Counted from the stretch's first letter, positions 9,860 to 19,514 are shown. The stretch: DNA of 64,000 nt from an uncultured Alistipes sp. (GCA_948442615.1 CAOJSG010000002.1:20289-84288); one strand, 5' to 3'. Numbers and translations: made by a program. Notes: generated by a model from the sequence alone, not told the origin.

Positions 9860-11177
9860 GGTTCTGCTTTTGGTCGCAGAGCCATGGAGATCGGACGATT
9901 CCGGAGGCAATACGTTGGACAATTTCCTCGGAGGAATGGAAAACATCGAACTCGCACATGTCTTTTGCAGCGATAGCATGCCCGATAACAATATGTGCAC
10001 GCGATATTTTCAGATTCCTCAGAGCGCTGTCATACGTAATTTCCTTACCCGCCGGAAGGTGGGGCACGTGCTGACGATGGATGATATTTCGCGCGCCAAA
10101 CGGAATATGTCCGACGGGAACGGCGGCGGTGCGGTGAACAATAAGACCGGGCTGAAGGCCAAACTATTCAGATGGATCAAGAACATACGTCCGGAGGTGC
10201 TGATAACGGCGAGAATGTTCATATGGCGTTATTGCAACTGGAAAACCCCCGAACTCAGGCAGTTTATTCTCGATTTCGATCCCGATGTCGTATATGCGCC
10301 CTGTTATGGGTTTCCCCAGCATCTGGCTCTCGCCAGATACGTAAAGGAGCTGACAGGTTGCAAGATTATCACCTGGTCGGCGGACGATTGTTATTCCTTG
10401 CGCCATTTTAATCTCGATCCATTCTTCTGGGTGAATCGTTTCTGGAACCGCCGTTGTTTGAGGAAGACGTATCCTTATTATGACGAATTCTATAGCATCA
10501 GCGAGGAAGAGGCCGTGGAGTTGGAGCCCGTGGTTGGCAAAAAGATCGGGGTTTTGAGAAAAGGGGTTGATGTGCCGGAGACCTTTGTTCCGCGTGAGGT
10601 GCATAAGCCGATCCGGTTCATTTATGCCGGCGGTCTATATCTGAACAGGCACAAAAGTCTGATTGCGATTGCGGATGCACTGCGAAAACTCAATGCGGAT
10701 GGCCCTGTCAGGGCGGAACTCCATATCTATACCGGCAGTCAGTTGAAGGATAAGGATGCGAAGTCGCTGAACGACGGTACATCCGTGTTCAACCACGGTC
10801 TGATTCGCCCCGAAGAATTGTCGAAGATCTATCGGGAAAGCGATGTGGCGATTCATTGCGAGTCGTTCGACCTGAAATATCGCCTTATGACGCGTCTTTC
10901 ATTCTCCACCAAGATCATCGATTGCTTCCAGAGCGGATGCGCCATACTGGCCATCGCATGGGAAGAGCACACCGGCATGAAGTGTCTGAAGCGCGAGGAT
11001 GCCGCTATCTGCGTGACGAGCGTTAAGGACATCGAAGCGGCGGTGACCCGCATCGTCGAGAATCCGGAGCTGATAAAGGAGTATGCCATGAAGGCTTATG
11101 AGTGCGAGAAGCGGAATCATAGGATTGAAGATGTACAAAAGAAACTATATGATGCATTTGTAAGATGTAGTAAATAA
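9843..11177 (+). CDS. Glycosyltransferase (GT4-like)
   Basis: VLLLVAEPWRSDDSGGN, later FIYAGGLYLNRHKSL and KIIDCFQSGCAILAI glycosyltransferase features. Confidence 0.78.
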   Translation: MEKKIKVLLLVAEPWRSDDSGGNTLDNFLGGMENIELAHVFCSDSMPDNNMCTRYFQIPQSAVIRNFLTRRKVGHVLTMDDISRAKRNMSDGNGGGAVNNKTGLKAKLFRWIKNIRPEVLITARMFIWRYCNWKTPELRQFILDFDPDVVYAPCYGFPQHLALARYVKELTGCKIITWSADDCYSLRHFNLDPFFWVNRFWNRRCLRKTYPYYDEFYSISEEEAVELEPVVGKKIGVLRKGVDVPETFVPREVHKPIRFIYAGGLYLNRHKSLIAIADALRKLNADGPVRAELHIYTGSQLKDKDAKSLNDGTSVFNHGLIRPEELSKIYRESDVAIHCESFDLKYRLMTRLSFSTKIIDCFQSGCAILAIAWEEHTGMKCLKREDAAICVTSVKDIEAAVTRIVENPELIKEYAMKAYECEKRNHRIEDVQKKLYDAFVRCSK

Positions 11178-11182
11178 ATGAC

Positions 11183-12205
11183 ATGAGCAAAGAATATACT
11201 GGTTACTTAAAAGGTGTTGCCATTTTGCTGATGGTTTTCCTTCATCTTTTTACAAATAAGGAGGCGGATGGAAATTTGGGATTTCTGTTATCAGTTAACG
11301 ACACACCTTTAATATACTATTTAACACGGTTGTGTAATCCTGTTCCATTCTTTCTTATATTGAGTGGTTATGGATTGTATGCCATATATAGCAAATGGGG
11401 GGGGGTAAATCCCTGTAAACGAACAATCTATCTATATTTGCATTTGTGGATAATTTATCTTTTGCTCGTCCCTTTAGCTTGCTGTGTGCGACCTGACATG
11501 TACCCTGGCAATTTTGCTATTTTCGTAAAAAACGCTACCAGTTGGCAATGTTCTTACATTGGCGAGCAATGGTTCTTTCTTCCCTATGTTTTATTGATGG
11601 CATCCTCTAAATGGATTTTCAGACTATTTGATAAGGTAAACTGGTATGCGACTTTCTTGATAGGCTTGATTGTATATGGATTTTGTGTATATATGTTAAA
11701 AAGATATGGCGAAGCTACGCTGGCCGGCAATATGTTATTTTACAATATTTTTCTATCCTTTTATATGTTGTTCCCGTTCCTCCTGGGATATATGGCCAAA
11801 AAGTATCAATGGATAGAGCGCGCGAATGCTTTTGTTAATAAACGGATATGCAGCAAGCCATTTATACCAGTGACAATGCTCCTGGTTCTATGTACGATCC
11901 GTTGTTTTGTTCCAAATGCTTCTGTTGATCCGTTTTATGCTATCATATTTGTTGTACTTTTCTCTATGATTTCGGTACCAAAAGTATTAGGTGCTGTTTT
12001 ATCGTATCTCGGAAAACATTCAATGAATATTTGGTTAATACATACTTGGTTCAGCACTCGTCTTTTTCATGATTTTTTGTACGATACAGTACATTATCCC
12101 ATAGCAATGTATGTGAGCCTAATGGTGGTTAGTTTAGCAATTTCTCATATTGTGGAGATGCTCTACAAACCAATAGGAAAATACGTTAATAAGATTAATT
12201 TTTAG
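11183..12205 (+). CDS. Acyltransferase family 3 membrane O-acyltransferase
   Basis: YTGYLKGVAILLMVFLHLF, FFLILSGYGLYAIY, HSMNIWLIHTWF; AT-rich gene with a G9 tract. Confidence 0.85.
   Translation: MSKEYTGYLKGVAILLMVFLHLFTNKEADGNLGFLLSVNDTPLIYYLTRLCNPVPFFLILSGYGLYAIYSKWGGVNPCKRTIYLYLHLWIIYLLLVPLACCVRPDMYPGNFAIFVKNATSWQCSYIGEQWFFLPYVLLMASSKWIFRLFDKVNWYATFLIGLIVYGFCVYMLKRYGEATLAGNMLFYNIFLSFYMLFPFLLGYMAKKYQWIERANAFVNKRICSKPFIPVTMLLVLCTIRCFVPNASVDPFYAIIFVVLFSMISVPKVLGAVLSYLGKHSMNIWLIHTWFSTRLFHDFLYDTVHYPIAMYVSLMVVSLAISHIVEMLYKPIGKYVNKINF
11397..11405 (+). repeat. G9 homopolymer tract inside acyltransferase CDS
   Basis: Direct read: AAA TGG GGG GGG GTA AAT. Confidence 0.97.
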
Positions 12206-12217
12206 CTAATAAACTTA

Positions 12218-13207
12218 ATGGAAATAGGCTCATTTATAGAGCTTCAGCTCAGGAAAGGATCGGAGTGGTATGATCAGACAACGGATATCGCAAGACTGAA
12301 TACGGCCCGCCAGGGTATCTGGCATGCGTTCAGGGTGACTGGATGCAAGCGGATATGGATACCCGTATACCAATGTGACTCGATCCGGGAGACTTTTGAG
12401 AAGCACGGTGTGGAAATGAAGTTTTATCATCAAGACCGTAACTTCAATCCTACCGACATTGCGGCAGAAGAGGACGATGCGGTATTGTTGTGCAACTACT
12501 ACGGTATAATGTCCGCGGAGAGGATGCGGTTTTTGGCTCGGACCTTCGCCCATCCGATCATCGACTGCGCTCAGGCATTCTTCTGCAAACCGTTGGAAGG
12601 CGCATTGAATGTGTACAGCTGCCGTAAGTTCGTGGGTGCTCCGGATGGCGCTTACGTCGTGGGCAAGGATGCGCACCTGTTTGTGGAAGAGTATCCGCAA
12701 TGCTATAGTTCGGATACCGCTGCCTTTTTGTTGAAACGCATCGAATACGGTTGCGAGGGGAAGGGCTATGAGGCTCGGGGGCTGAACGAGAGCCGGATTG
12801 ACCATGAGGGCTGTATGAAGATGTCGAAGCTGACTCGCGTGTTGATGGATGCGGAGGATTATGACTACAACATCAAGAAACGCAAGGAGAATTTTGCATA
12901 CGCGCATGAGTTGTTGGGGAGTATCAACCGGATCGATCCGACGATGTATATGGATGACGGGACCGTGCCGATGGTTTATCCGCTGGTGGTTGAGGAGGAT
13001 GCGTGTATCCGACGTCTGTTCGAGGCGAAGCATTTCCAGGGCCATTGGTGGAGCTATATCTGCGGGGAGCAGCCGGAGGATAGTTTCGAATACTGGATCA
13101 GCCGATATGTAATTCCCATCACCATCGACCAGCGATACGGCAAAGAAGAAATCGATTATTTGGTGAACGTAATCAGGAATCGTCCGACAGAGTCGGAATC
13201 CGAATAG
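12218..13207 (+). CDS. PLP-dependent (DegT/DnrJ-like) aminotransferase-fold protein
   Basis: PIIDCAQAF followed by NVYSCRKFVGAPDGAYVV, resembling the catalytic Lys region of DegT-like enzymes. Confidence 0.6.
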   Translation: MEIGSFIELQLRKGSEWYDQTTDIARLNTARQGIWHAFRVTGCKRIWIPVYQCDSIRETFEKHGVEMKFYHQDRNFNPTDIAAEEDDAVLLCNYYGIMSAERMRFLARTFAHPIIDCAQAFFCKPLEGALNVYSCRKFVGAPDGAYVVGKDAHLFVEEYPQCYSSDTAAFLLKRIEYGCEGKGYEARGLNESRIDHEGCMKMSKLTRVLMDAEDYDYNIKKRKENFAYAHELLGSINRIDPTMYMDDGTVPMVYPLVVEEDACIRRLFEAKHFQGHWWSYICGEQPEDSFEYWISRYVIPITIDQRYGKEEIDYLVNVIRNRPTESESE

Positions 13208-13230
13208 AAACTAAAACAATATAAAAAAAC

Positions 13231-14376
13231 ATGAACGATCAGTATAACGGGCACTTGTGCATTGTGTTTGCGCTGGAGCATTACAATCCTCTGAACATGA
13301 TTCGCGCCTTGGGGGAGAACGGCATCAATCCGGTGTATATCTCGGTGAAGAGACGCTATGAGGTGGCTACGAAGAGTAAATATATCTCGGCGCTGCATCG
13401 TGTGGATTCGGTGGAGGAGGGCTTCAAGCTGCTGATGGCTGAATACGGTCATCTGGCAGCGGAAACGGGCAAGAAGCCTTATATCGTATTCTCGGACGAC
13501 AAGTCGGTAGGGTATTTCGACGAGCGCTATGACGAGTGGAAGGACAAGTTCATTACCTATAATGCCGGCCGTACAGGTCGCATCAACGAGTTCATGGACA
13601 AGTATGAGATTCAGCAATGTGCGAAGCGCCATGGCTTCAATGTGCTGGATTCGTACGTAATCGGCAAGGATGACGAGCTGCCTGAGAATCTGTGGTATCC
13701 TATCATTACGAAAGATATCTCGCCTAACTCCGGCTCGTGGAAGTTCGACGTGTATATCTGTCAGAACGAGCAGGAGCTGAAGGAGGCCGTCCGGAAGATC
13801 GAGAGTCCGCTGATTATGATTCAGCACTTCGTAGACAAGCAGAACGAGATGGCTCTGGAAGGTTACACCATCAACAAGGGCAAGGAGATGCAGATCGTGA
13901 CCGAGATGAAGTGGAAGTACCTGATCCAAGGATACTATAGCCCTTATCACGACGTGAAGATGTTCCAGGACAAGGAGATGGAGAAAAAACTTCGGGCGAT
14001 GTTCGAGGAGATCGGGTTCGAAGGCGTGTTCGAGGTCGAATTCCTGATCGACAAGGACGGTACGTACTACTTCATGGAGACCAACTTCCGGGCTTCGGCC
14101 TGGAATCCGACGGGCAAATTTGCGGGGATGCCGTTGCCTTACCTATGGATCAAGGGTATGGAGAACGGTGCCATCGATCCTGCCGACCGCAAGGAATTCG
14201 AGCCTTTCACCAGCATGAGTGAGGTGATAGACTACGCCAAGCGTGTGGAGGGCGGCATGTGCTCGCTGGCCGAGTGGCTGCGGGACTTCAAAGATGCGAA
14301 GTGCGTGTATATCTACGATAAGGAGGATCGGGGCCCCTGGGACGAGGTGATAAAGAACTTCGAGAGCTTCAAGTGA
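13231..14376 (+). CDS. ATP-grasp family ligase
   Basis: FEGVFEVEFLIDKDGTYYFMETNFRASAWNPTG ATP-grasp metal/ATP-binding pattern; central SPLIMIQHFVDKQNEMALEGYT. Confidence 0.82.
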   Translation: MNDQYNGHLCIVFALEHYNPLNMIRALGENGINPVYISVKRRYEVATKSKYISALHRVDSVEEGFKLLMAEYGHLAAETGKKPYIVFSDDKSVGYFDERYDEWKDKFITYNAGRTGRINEFMDKYEIQQCAKRHGFNVLDSYVIGKDDELPENLWYPIITKDISPNSGSWKFDVYICQNEQELKEAVRKIESPLIMIQHFVDKQNEMALEGYTINKGKEMQIVTEMKWKYLIQGYYSPYHDVKMFQDKEMEKKLRAMFEEIGFEGVFEVEFLIDKDGTYYFMETNFRASAWNPTGKFAGMPLPYLWIKGMENGAIDPADRKEFEPFTSMSEVIDYAKRVEGGMCSLAEWLRDFKDAKCVYIYDKEDRGPWDEVIKNFESFK

Positions 14377-15506
14377 TGAAACGGGCTTTGATGTTGGCGC
14401 CGATGGGATCGGTCCATCGACGCTTTAATAAGGCTAACATAGATGCCTTGCAGGCGATGGGATATGAAGTGGAGCTTTGCGCGAACTTCGAGAATGGCGA
14501 AGGCCCTGAGATTCATAACCGAAAGTATGCGGAGGAATGCACAAAGAATGGAATCAAGATCCATTCGATTCCGTTCGCTCGCCACAGTCTGACCGGTAGT
14601 CTGAGATGCTTGCCGCAGCTGAAGGAACTGCTCAGGACGGAGCGGTACGATTTGGTGCATACGCATACCGAAACGGGCGGCCTGTTGCTGAAACTGGCGC
14701 ATTGCGTAAAGGGGAGGACGAAGTTCTTCTATACTCCTCATGGCATGTCGTTCTGGAAGGGAAGCGGCCTGAAGTCGCAGCTGGTGTATAAGCCGCTGGA
14801 GAGATGGATCTGCTCGGGCATGGATATGAATCTGGGTATGAACCTGGAAGAGGTGGAGAACCTGCACCGCTGGAATAAGAAGACGGGGGTGTATGTACAT
14901 GGCATCGGGCTGAATGTCAGCCGTATGCGATCTCCTATCCGCAAACGTGAAGATTTGCGCGAGGAGTTCGGTCTGGCGGACGGTGATAAGTTCATAGCTT
15001 CCATTGGCGAGCTGGACGACAATAAGAACCACATTACCGTTATCAGGGCTTTGGCGCTGTTGGGCAGAAAGGATCTGAAGTATGTGGTATGCGGCGTAGG
15101 CCCGAACAGGGATATGCTGATGCGGGAGGCTGAACGTATGGGACTGAAGGACAATGTGCTATTGGCAGGATACAGAAGCGACATCCCCGATGTGTTGAAT
15201 GCTGCGGACATATTCGTGTTCCCGTCGTTTCATGAAGGCATGCCAGTGAGCGCCCTGGAGGCTATGGCTTGTGGATTGCCTGTGATCTGTTCGCAGATCC
15301 GCGGTAATGTGGATATCGTCGAAGAGGGCGAAAACGGTTATCTGTTTGCGCCTGCCGATAGTGACGCCCTTAGCCGGAAAATCGGTTTGTTGATGGATGA
15401 TGCCGACAAGCGCAAGACTATGGGGGCGAAAAACAGGAAGATAGTCGAGGATTTCAGTCTGGAGACCGTGACCGAGGAACTTAAGAGGATATATTCTATG
15501 ATTTAG
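14373..15506 (+). CDS. Glycosyltransferase family 4
   Basis: YDLVHTHTETGGLL; VFPSFHEGMPVSALEAMACGLPVICSQIRGN. Confidence 0.93.
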   Translation: MMKRALMLAPMGSVHRRFNKANIDALQAMGYEVELCANFENGEGPEIHNRKYAEECTKNGIKIHSIPFARHSLTGSLRCLPQLKELLRTERYDLVHTHTETGGLLLKLAHCVKGRTKFFYTPHGMSFWKGSGLKSQLVYKPLERWICSGMDMNLGMNLEEVENLHRWNKKTGVYVHGIGLNVSRMRSPIRKREDLREEFGLADGDKFIASIGELDDNKNHITVIRALALLGRKDLKYVVCGVGPNRDMLMREAERMGLKDNVLLAGYRSDIPDVLNAADIFVFPSFHEGMPVSALEAMACGLPVICSQIRGNVDIVEEGENGYLFAPADSDALSRKIGLLMDDADKRKTMGAKNRKIVEDFSLETVTEELKRIYSMI

Positions 15507-15507
15507 G

Positions 15508-16605
15508 ATGAAACCAAAGAGGTCCGAAGAGGTGTTCATACAACTGTTGAAGGGTTCGGTAACCGGAACGACCGGATACCGGACCTTCGAACCGTTGTCT
15601 AAAAAGGAGTGGGCGGAAGTATATCGTCTGGCGAAAATGCACGGAATGGTATCCGTGCTGATGCGAGAGCTGGAGAAATTACCGAAAGAGTCTCGTCCTC
15701 CCATGGATATGCTGATGTTTTGGTTGGGACAGGCCGCGTACAGAGAGACGACATACGGGCAACAACTGGATTTGTCGTGTGAATTTGCAGCCGCTTTGGC
15801 CAACGAGGGTGTAAAGTGTCTTGTGCTGAAGGGGCTGGCCGTGGGATCGTATTATCCGGTTGAGAAAGCGAGAGAATTCGGAGATCTGGATTGTTTCCTG
15901 GTTAAGGAGGGCGAGCTCGCCTTCAAAGAAGGCAATTCCGTCGGCAGACGGTTGGGTGCAAAGGTGGAACGATCGGGATACAAGCATACGCACATTCATT
16001 ATAAAAATCTGCTGATAGAAAACCATGAATATCTGACGAACTTCAATGGGACGAAGCAAGGAGTCGTAATTGAGAAAATCATGCGTTCGCTGGCTTTGGG
16101 AGGCGGTCACAGGCAGATCGGGGAGACCAATCTTTGGATTCCGAACGCGGAGTTCAATGCGTTGTTCTTGCTGAGGCATTCGCTGGGGGATTTTCTGGCC
16201 AATGACATGACGATAAAGGCGGTCTATGATTGGGCGGTGTTCCTGAAAGCGGAACAGAAGAATATTGATTGGAAACACCTCGGACGGTTGTTGGAGGAGT
16301 GCCGGCTGATGGCGTTCTTCGAACTGATGACAGAGGTTGCTATGACGTATCTGGGATTGGAGTTATATAGCGGAGGGATGAACATCACTTCGCATGGACG
16401 GATGGTGGATTGGCTGATGGCTGATGTGCTGGACATAGCCGTTGCGTCCGAAAAAAAGACGGTATGCGTGAAAGCGAAACGGCTGCTGGACAGGGTGAGA
16501 CGTATGGTGAAGTACCAAGGAATTGCCACTGAACGGATCTGCACGGCACTTTGGACGACGGTCAGGTATCGCCAGAATTTTGATCGAAATATGAATTTGG
16601 ATTGA
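15508..16605 (+). CDS. Nucleotidyltransferase-like protein (NTP_transf_5 family)
   Basis: Central VKCLVLKGLAVGSYYP...REFGDLDCFL motif characteristic of the family. Confidence 0.78.
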   Translation: MKPKRSEEVFIQLLKGSVTGTTGYRTFEPLSKKEWAEVYRLAKMHGMVSVLMRELEKLPKESRPPMDMLMFWLGQAAYRETTYGQQLDLSCEFAAALANEGVKCLVLKGLAVGSYYPVEKAREFGDLDCFLVKEGELAFKEGNSVGRRLGAKVERSGYKHTHIHYKNLLIENHEYLTNFNGTKQGVVIEKIMRSLALGGGHRQIGETNLWIPNAEFNALFLLRHSLGDFLANDMTIKAVYDWAVFLKAEQKNIDWKHLGRLLEECRLMAFFELMTEVAMTYLGLELYSGGMNITSHGRMVDWLMADVLDIAVASEKKTVCVKAKRLLDRVRRMVKYQGIATERICTALWTTVRYRQNFDRNMNLD

Positions 16606-16608
16606 CCT

Positions 16609-17541
16609 ATGCCGATCCTTTTTCTTCCATGGCTTCTGCTCCTGCTTTTGCCGGCGATAGCGGGGTGTGCATTGAAACGATGGCGGAAAACTGCCGCTGG
16701 CCTGCTTTTGGTCGGAATCTCGCTCAACTACTATGGATCTATCATCCCTATACGCTTTCCTGTCCATTGGGGATCTTTTGCGTCCGACTCTCGTGAAGGC
16801 CGTTTTTCCGTTCTGGCCTGGAACATACACGGCGGGGATAAGGATACGGTCAGATATGAGGCAATCGCCGATAGGATAATTGAGGCCGATGCGGATGTGG
16901 TGTTTTTGTCGGAAGTGTTTACGGAAACGGCATACGTGATGGATGCGTTGTTAGCCGACAGGTATCCTTACCGAACGACGAACTTTCAGTGGTGCGCCCA
17001 TTATTTCTATAGCAAATATCCGATAACCGATTCTGCTCAGATTGCCGTAGAGGGCGGCAATGAGGTGATTGTATGCAGCAGATTTGCGATGGGCGGTCGT
17101 GAGCTGGATATATACGGCTGCCATCTTACGAGCAATAACTGCGAGGCATCCGGTCTCGGATACCCGAATGCGAGGAACGTGGGTGGCGGGAGTTCGCTTC
17201 GGAGCTATATGAAGGGCATCGATTACGCTTCGCGGCAAAGAGCCCGTGAAGCCTGCCGAATATGCGATACGATTGCTGCCAGACCTTGCCCGCATTTGGT
17301 AATGGGCGATATGAATGACGTATGCGGTTCCGAGGCACTGAAGATTTTTGCTGGTATCGGGCTGAAAGATGCCTGGTGGCAGGGCGGCTGCGGATATGGC
17401 GCAACGATCCATCGTCCGCTGCCCTATAGAATAGATCATGTGATGTATGATGGTGGCACGAAGCTTCGGCATATCTCAAAGATCCCTGCCGATGGGTTGA
17501 GCGATCATGATGCTTTAAGGGCCGTGTTCGAATTTGAATAA
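16609..17541 (+). CDS. Membrane-anchored endonuclease/exonuclease/phosphatase family protein
   Basis: Two N-terminal hydrophobic segments then VLAWNIHGGD, DVVFLSEVF, LVMGDMNDV, ADGLSDHDAL. Confidence 0.85.
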   Translation: MPILFLPWLLLLLLPAIAGCALKRWRKTAAGLLLVGISLNYYGSIIPIRFPVHWGSFASDSREGRFSVLAWNIHGGDKDTVRYEAIADRIIEADADVVFLSEVFTETAYVMDALLADRYPYRTTNFQWCAHYFYSKYPITDSAQIAVEGGNEVIVCSRFAMGGRELDIYGCHLTSNNCEASGLGYPNARNVGGGSSLRSYMKGIDYASRQRAREACRICDTIAARPCPHLVMGDMNDVCGSEALKIFAGIGLKDAWWQGGCGYGATIHRPLPYRIDHVMYDGGTKLRHISKIPADGLSDHDALRAVFEFE

Positions 17542-17783
17542 AAGGCGATGGATATCGATTGTTTGCGATGTGCGTGGCCGCCATTGCCGGATTTTGCCGT
17601 TGTGCCGGAGAGTCTTCAGCGCTTGAATTTGGCGGTTGGCCCCCATGGATAGTCTGTCTTCGGAATGTCGCGCTCCTTGTATTCATGGGTCGATGCGACC
17701 GGTAATGTTCGCTGAGACATAGATCGGCAGGCTATTGATCGTCGTATTCCGCATAAGTATAAACAAACAATAAATAAACAGTT

Positions 17784-18461
17784 ATGAATTACCTGATTGT
17801 AGTTGCTCATCCGGACGATGAGGTGTTGGGTGCCGGTGCATCCATCAGAAAATGGTCGCAGAATGGTGACAAAGTGGATATCGCCATCTTGTGTACTGAA
17901 GCAAAGGCGCGGGCATTCCGTCCTGAGGATAACGAGCTGGAGGCCGATACGGATGAAAGCACGAAGTTTCTGGGCGTGAATAAGAAGTTCGAGGCCACTT
18001 TCCCCAACATTGAAATGAATACCGTTCCGCACCTCAAGCTGGTTCAATTCATCGAGCAGGCTATTCGTGAGAGCCAGCCGGACGTAATCATCACTCACCA
18101 TGCTGCGGATACGAACAACGACCATCTGATGACTTCGATGGCTTGCCAGGAGGCATTCCGTCTGTATCAGAGGCGTCCCGAGCAGAAGCCTCTGAGCGAA
18201 TTCTGGTATATGGAGGTGGGATCGGCGAGCGATTGGAATGTGAACAGCGCATTCAATGCTTTCCGGCCGAATGTCTATGTGGAGATCGGTAAAGAGGGTG
18301 TTGAGGCTAAAATCAAGGCGTTGAGTATGTATCGCGGTGTGATGCGTCCCTATCCGCATCCTCGTAGTGACGAGGCGATGGAAGGTCTGGCTGCCTGGAG
18401 AGGCAGCCAGGTGGGCAGTATGTATGCCGAAGCTTTCGAATGTGCGATGAGAAGAATCTGA
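17784..18461 (+). CDS. PIG-L family N-acetylglucosaminyl deacetylase-like protein
   Basis: YLIVVAHPDDEVLGAGASI and ITHHAADTNNDH motifs. Confidence 0.92.
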   Translation: MNYLIVVAHPDDEVLGAGASIRKWSQNGDKVDIAILCTEAKARAFRPEDNELEADTDESTKFLGVNKKFEATFPNIEMNTVPHLKLVQFIEQAIRESQPDVIITHHAADTNNDHLMTSMACQEAFRLYQRRPEQKPLSEFWYMEVGSASDWNVNSAFNAFRPNVYVEIGKEGVEAKIKALSMYRGVMRPYPHPRSDEAMEGLAAWRGSQVGSMYAEAFECAMRRI

Positions 18462-19084
18462 TGGATATGGGAAAGTTGATAAAAAGACTCTTTGATCTGG
18501 TGCTGGCATTGCTCCTGTTCATTCCTGCATCGTTGGTGCTGCTCTGTGGCATCATTTTCGTCAAGGTGGTTTCGCCCGAGTCCTCGCCCATCTTTAAGCA
18601 GGAGCGTGTGGGATATAGGCGCAAGCTGTTCACGCTGTACAAGCTTCGCTCCATGACCAACGAACGTGACGAGAAGGGTGAATTGCTGCCGGACGAGGCT
18701 CGACTGAAGAAGTGGGGCCGAATTGTGCGTGCCACCAATATGGACGAGTTGTTCCAGATCTGGAATATCCTGAAAGGGGAGATGTCTTTCATCGGGCCGC
18801 GTCCCATCCTGGCCAAGGAGATGCTGGTGATGACGGACGAGGAACAGGCCGAGCGCCAGTCTATGCGTCCCGGCATTACGGGGTGGGAGGCCGTACACGA
18901 AGGTGAGTCGGAAAACCGCAGACAGATGGCTGAATTCGACCTGTACTACGTGCGCAACTGGTCGCTTAAGATCGATTGGCTGGTGTTCTACAAAACTTTT
19001 CAGATCGTGCTCGGTTTCCAGCGCCCGGATGACAGCGTTCGAGCTCCGAAGATGACAGATGATCAGATCGTCGACAAGAAATGA
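18461..19084 (+). CDS. Initiating undecaprenyl-phosphate sugar transferase
   Basis: KRLFDLVLALLLF, PIFKQERVGYRRKLFTLYKLRSM, MSFIGPRPIL; ATG at 18461 overlaps the TGA of the PIG-L gene. Confidence 0.93.
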   Translation: MDMGKLIKRLFDLVLALLLFIPASLVLLCGIIFVKVVSPESSPIFKQERVGYRRKLFTLYKLRSMTNERDEKGELLPDEARLKKWGRIVRATNMDELFQIWNILKGEMSFIGPRPILAKEMLVMTDEEQAERQSMRPGITGWEAVHEGESENRRQMAEFDLYYVRNWSLKIDWLVFYKTFQIVLGFQRPDDSVRAPKMTDDQIVDKK

Positions 19085-19447
19085 CGATGAGAACATACCG
19101 AAGCAATGGGGATTCTCCTCTCTTGTCTTTTGTTGTCTCAGATACGGGCCGGTACGGTTAGAGTTGAACGCGATTGAGATGATATCGATCGCCGACTCTC
19201 TTGTATTGCTCGACTTCTTGCAACCTTGAGTTTTCGGGCCACCCGAAGATAAGTTATGACGGCGAGAAGTAATTGGTATGCGTTGTTCCGATTTCGATAG
19301 TTGATTTCGGTCAGCCATGATAAAAATCTGTCTATCGGCTCGGATTCCCGATATGCCGATTTATGATGGCCTGCTGTCGGGGGACATTCCGAGAAACGAT
19401 GCAATAACACGTGTAAACGGTCGGAGCCGAGAGTGACGGGCAAAAAG

Positions 19448-19476
19448 AAAAAGCACCTGTGCAGGGTGCTTTTTTT
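19448..19476. terminator. Bidirectional rho-independent terminator between capsule operon and mnmE
   Basis: AAAAAGCACC-loop-GGTGCTTTTTTT hairpin between convergent genes. Confidence 0.85.
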
Positions 19477-19514
19477 GTGAAATGCGATTTTTGTCGATCG
19501 GTTATAATTTCAGA

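Noticed and set aside
16451-16457. Poly-A runs of about 7 nt (here, near 13215-13222 and near 25565)
   Set aside because: A/T runs of this length are common in lysine codons and leaders; not comparable to the G9/C9 tracts.
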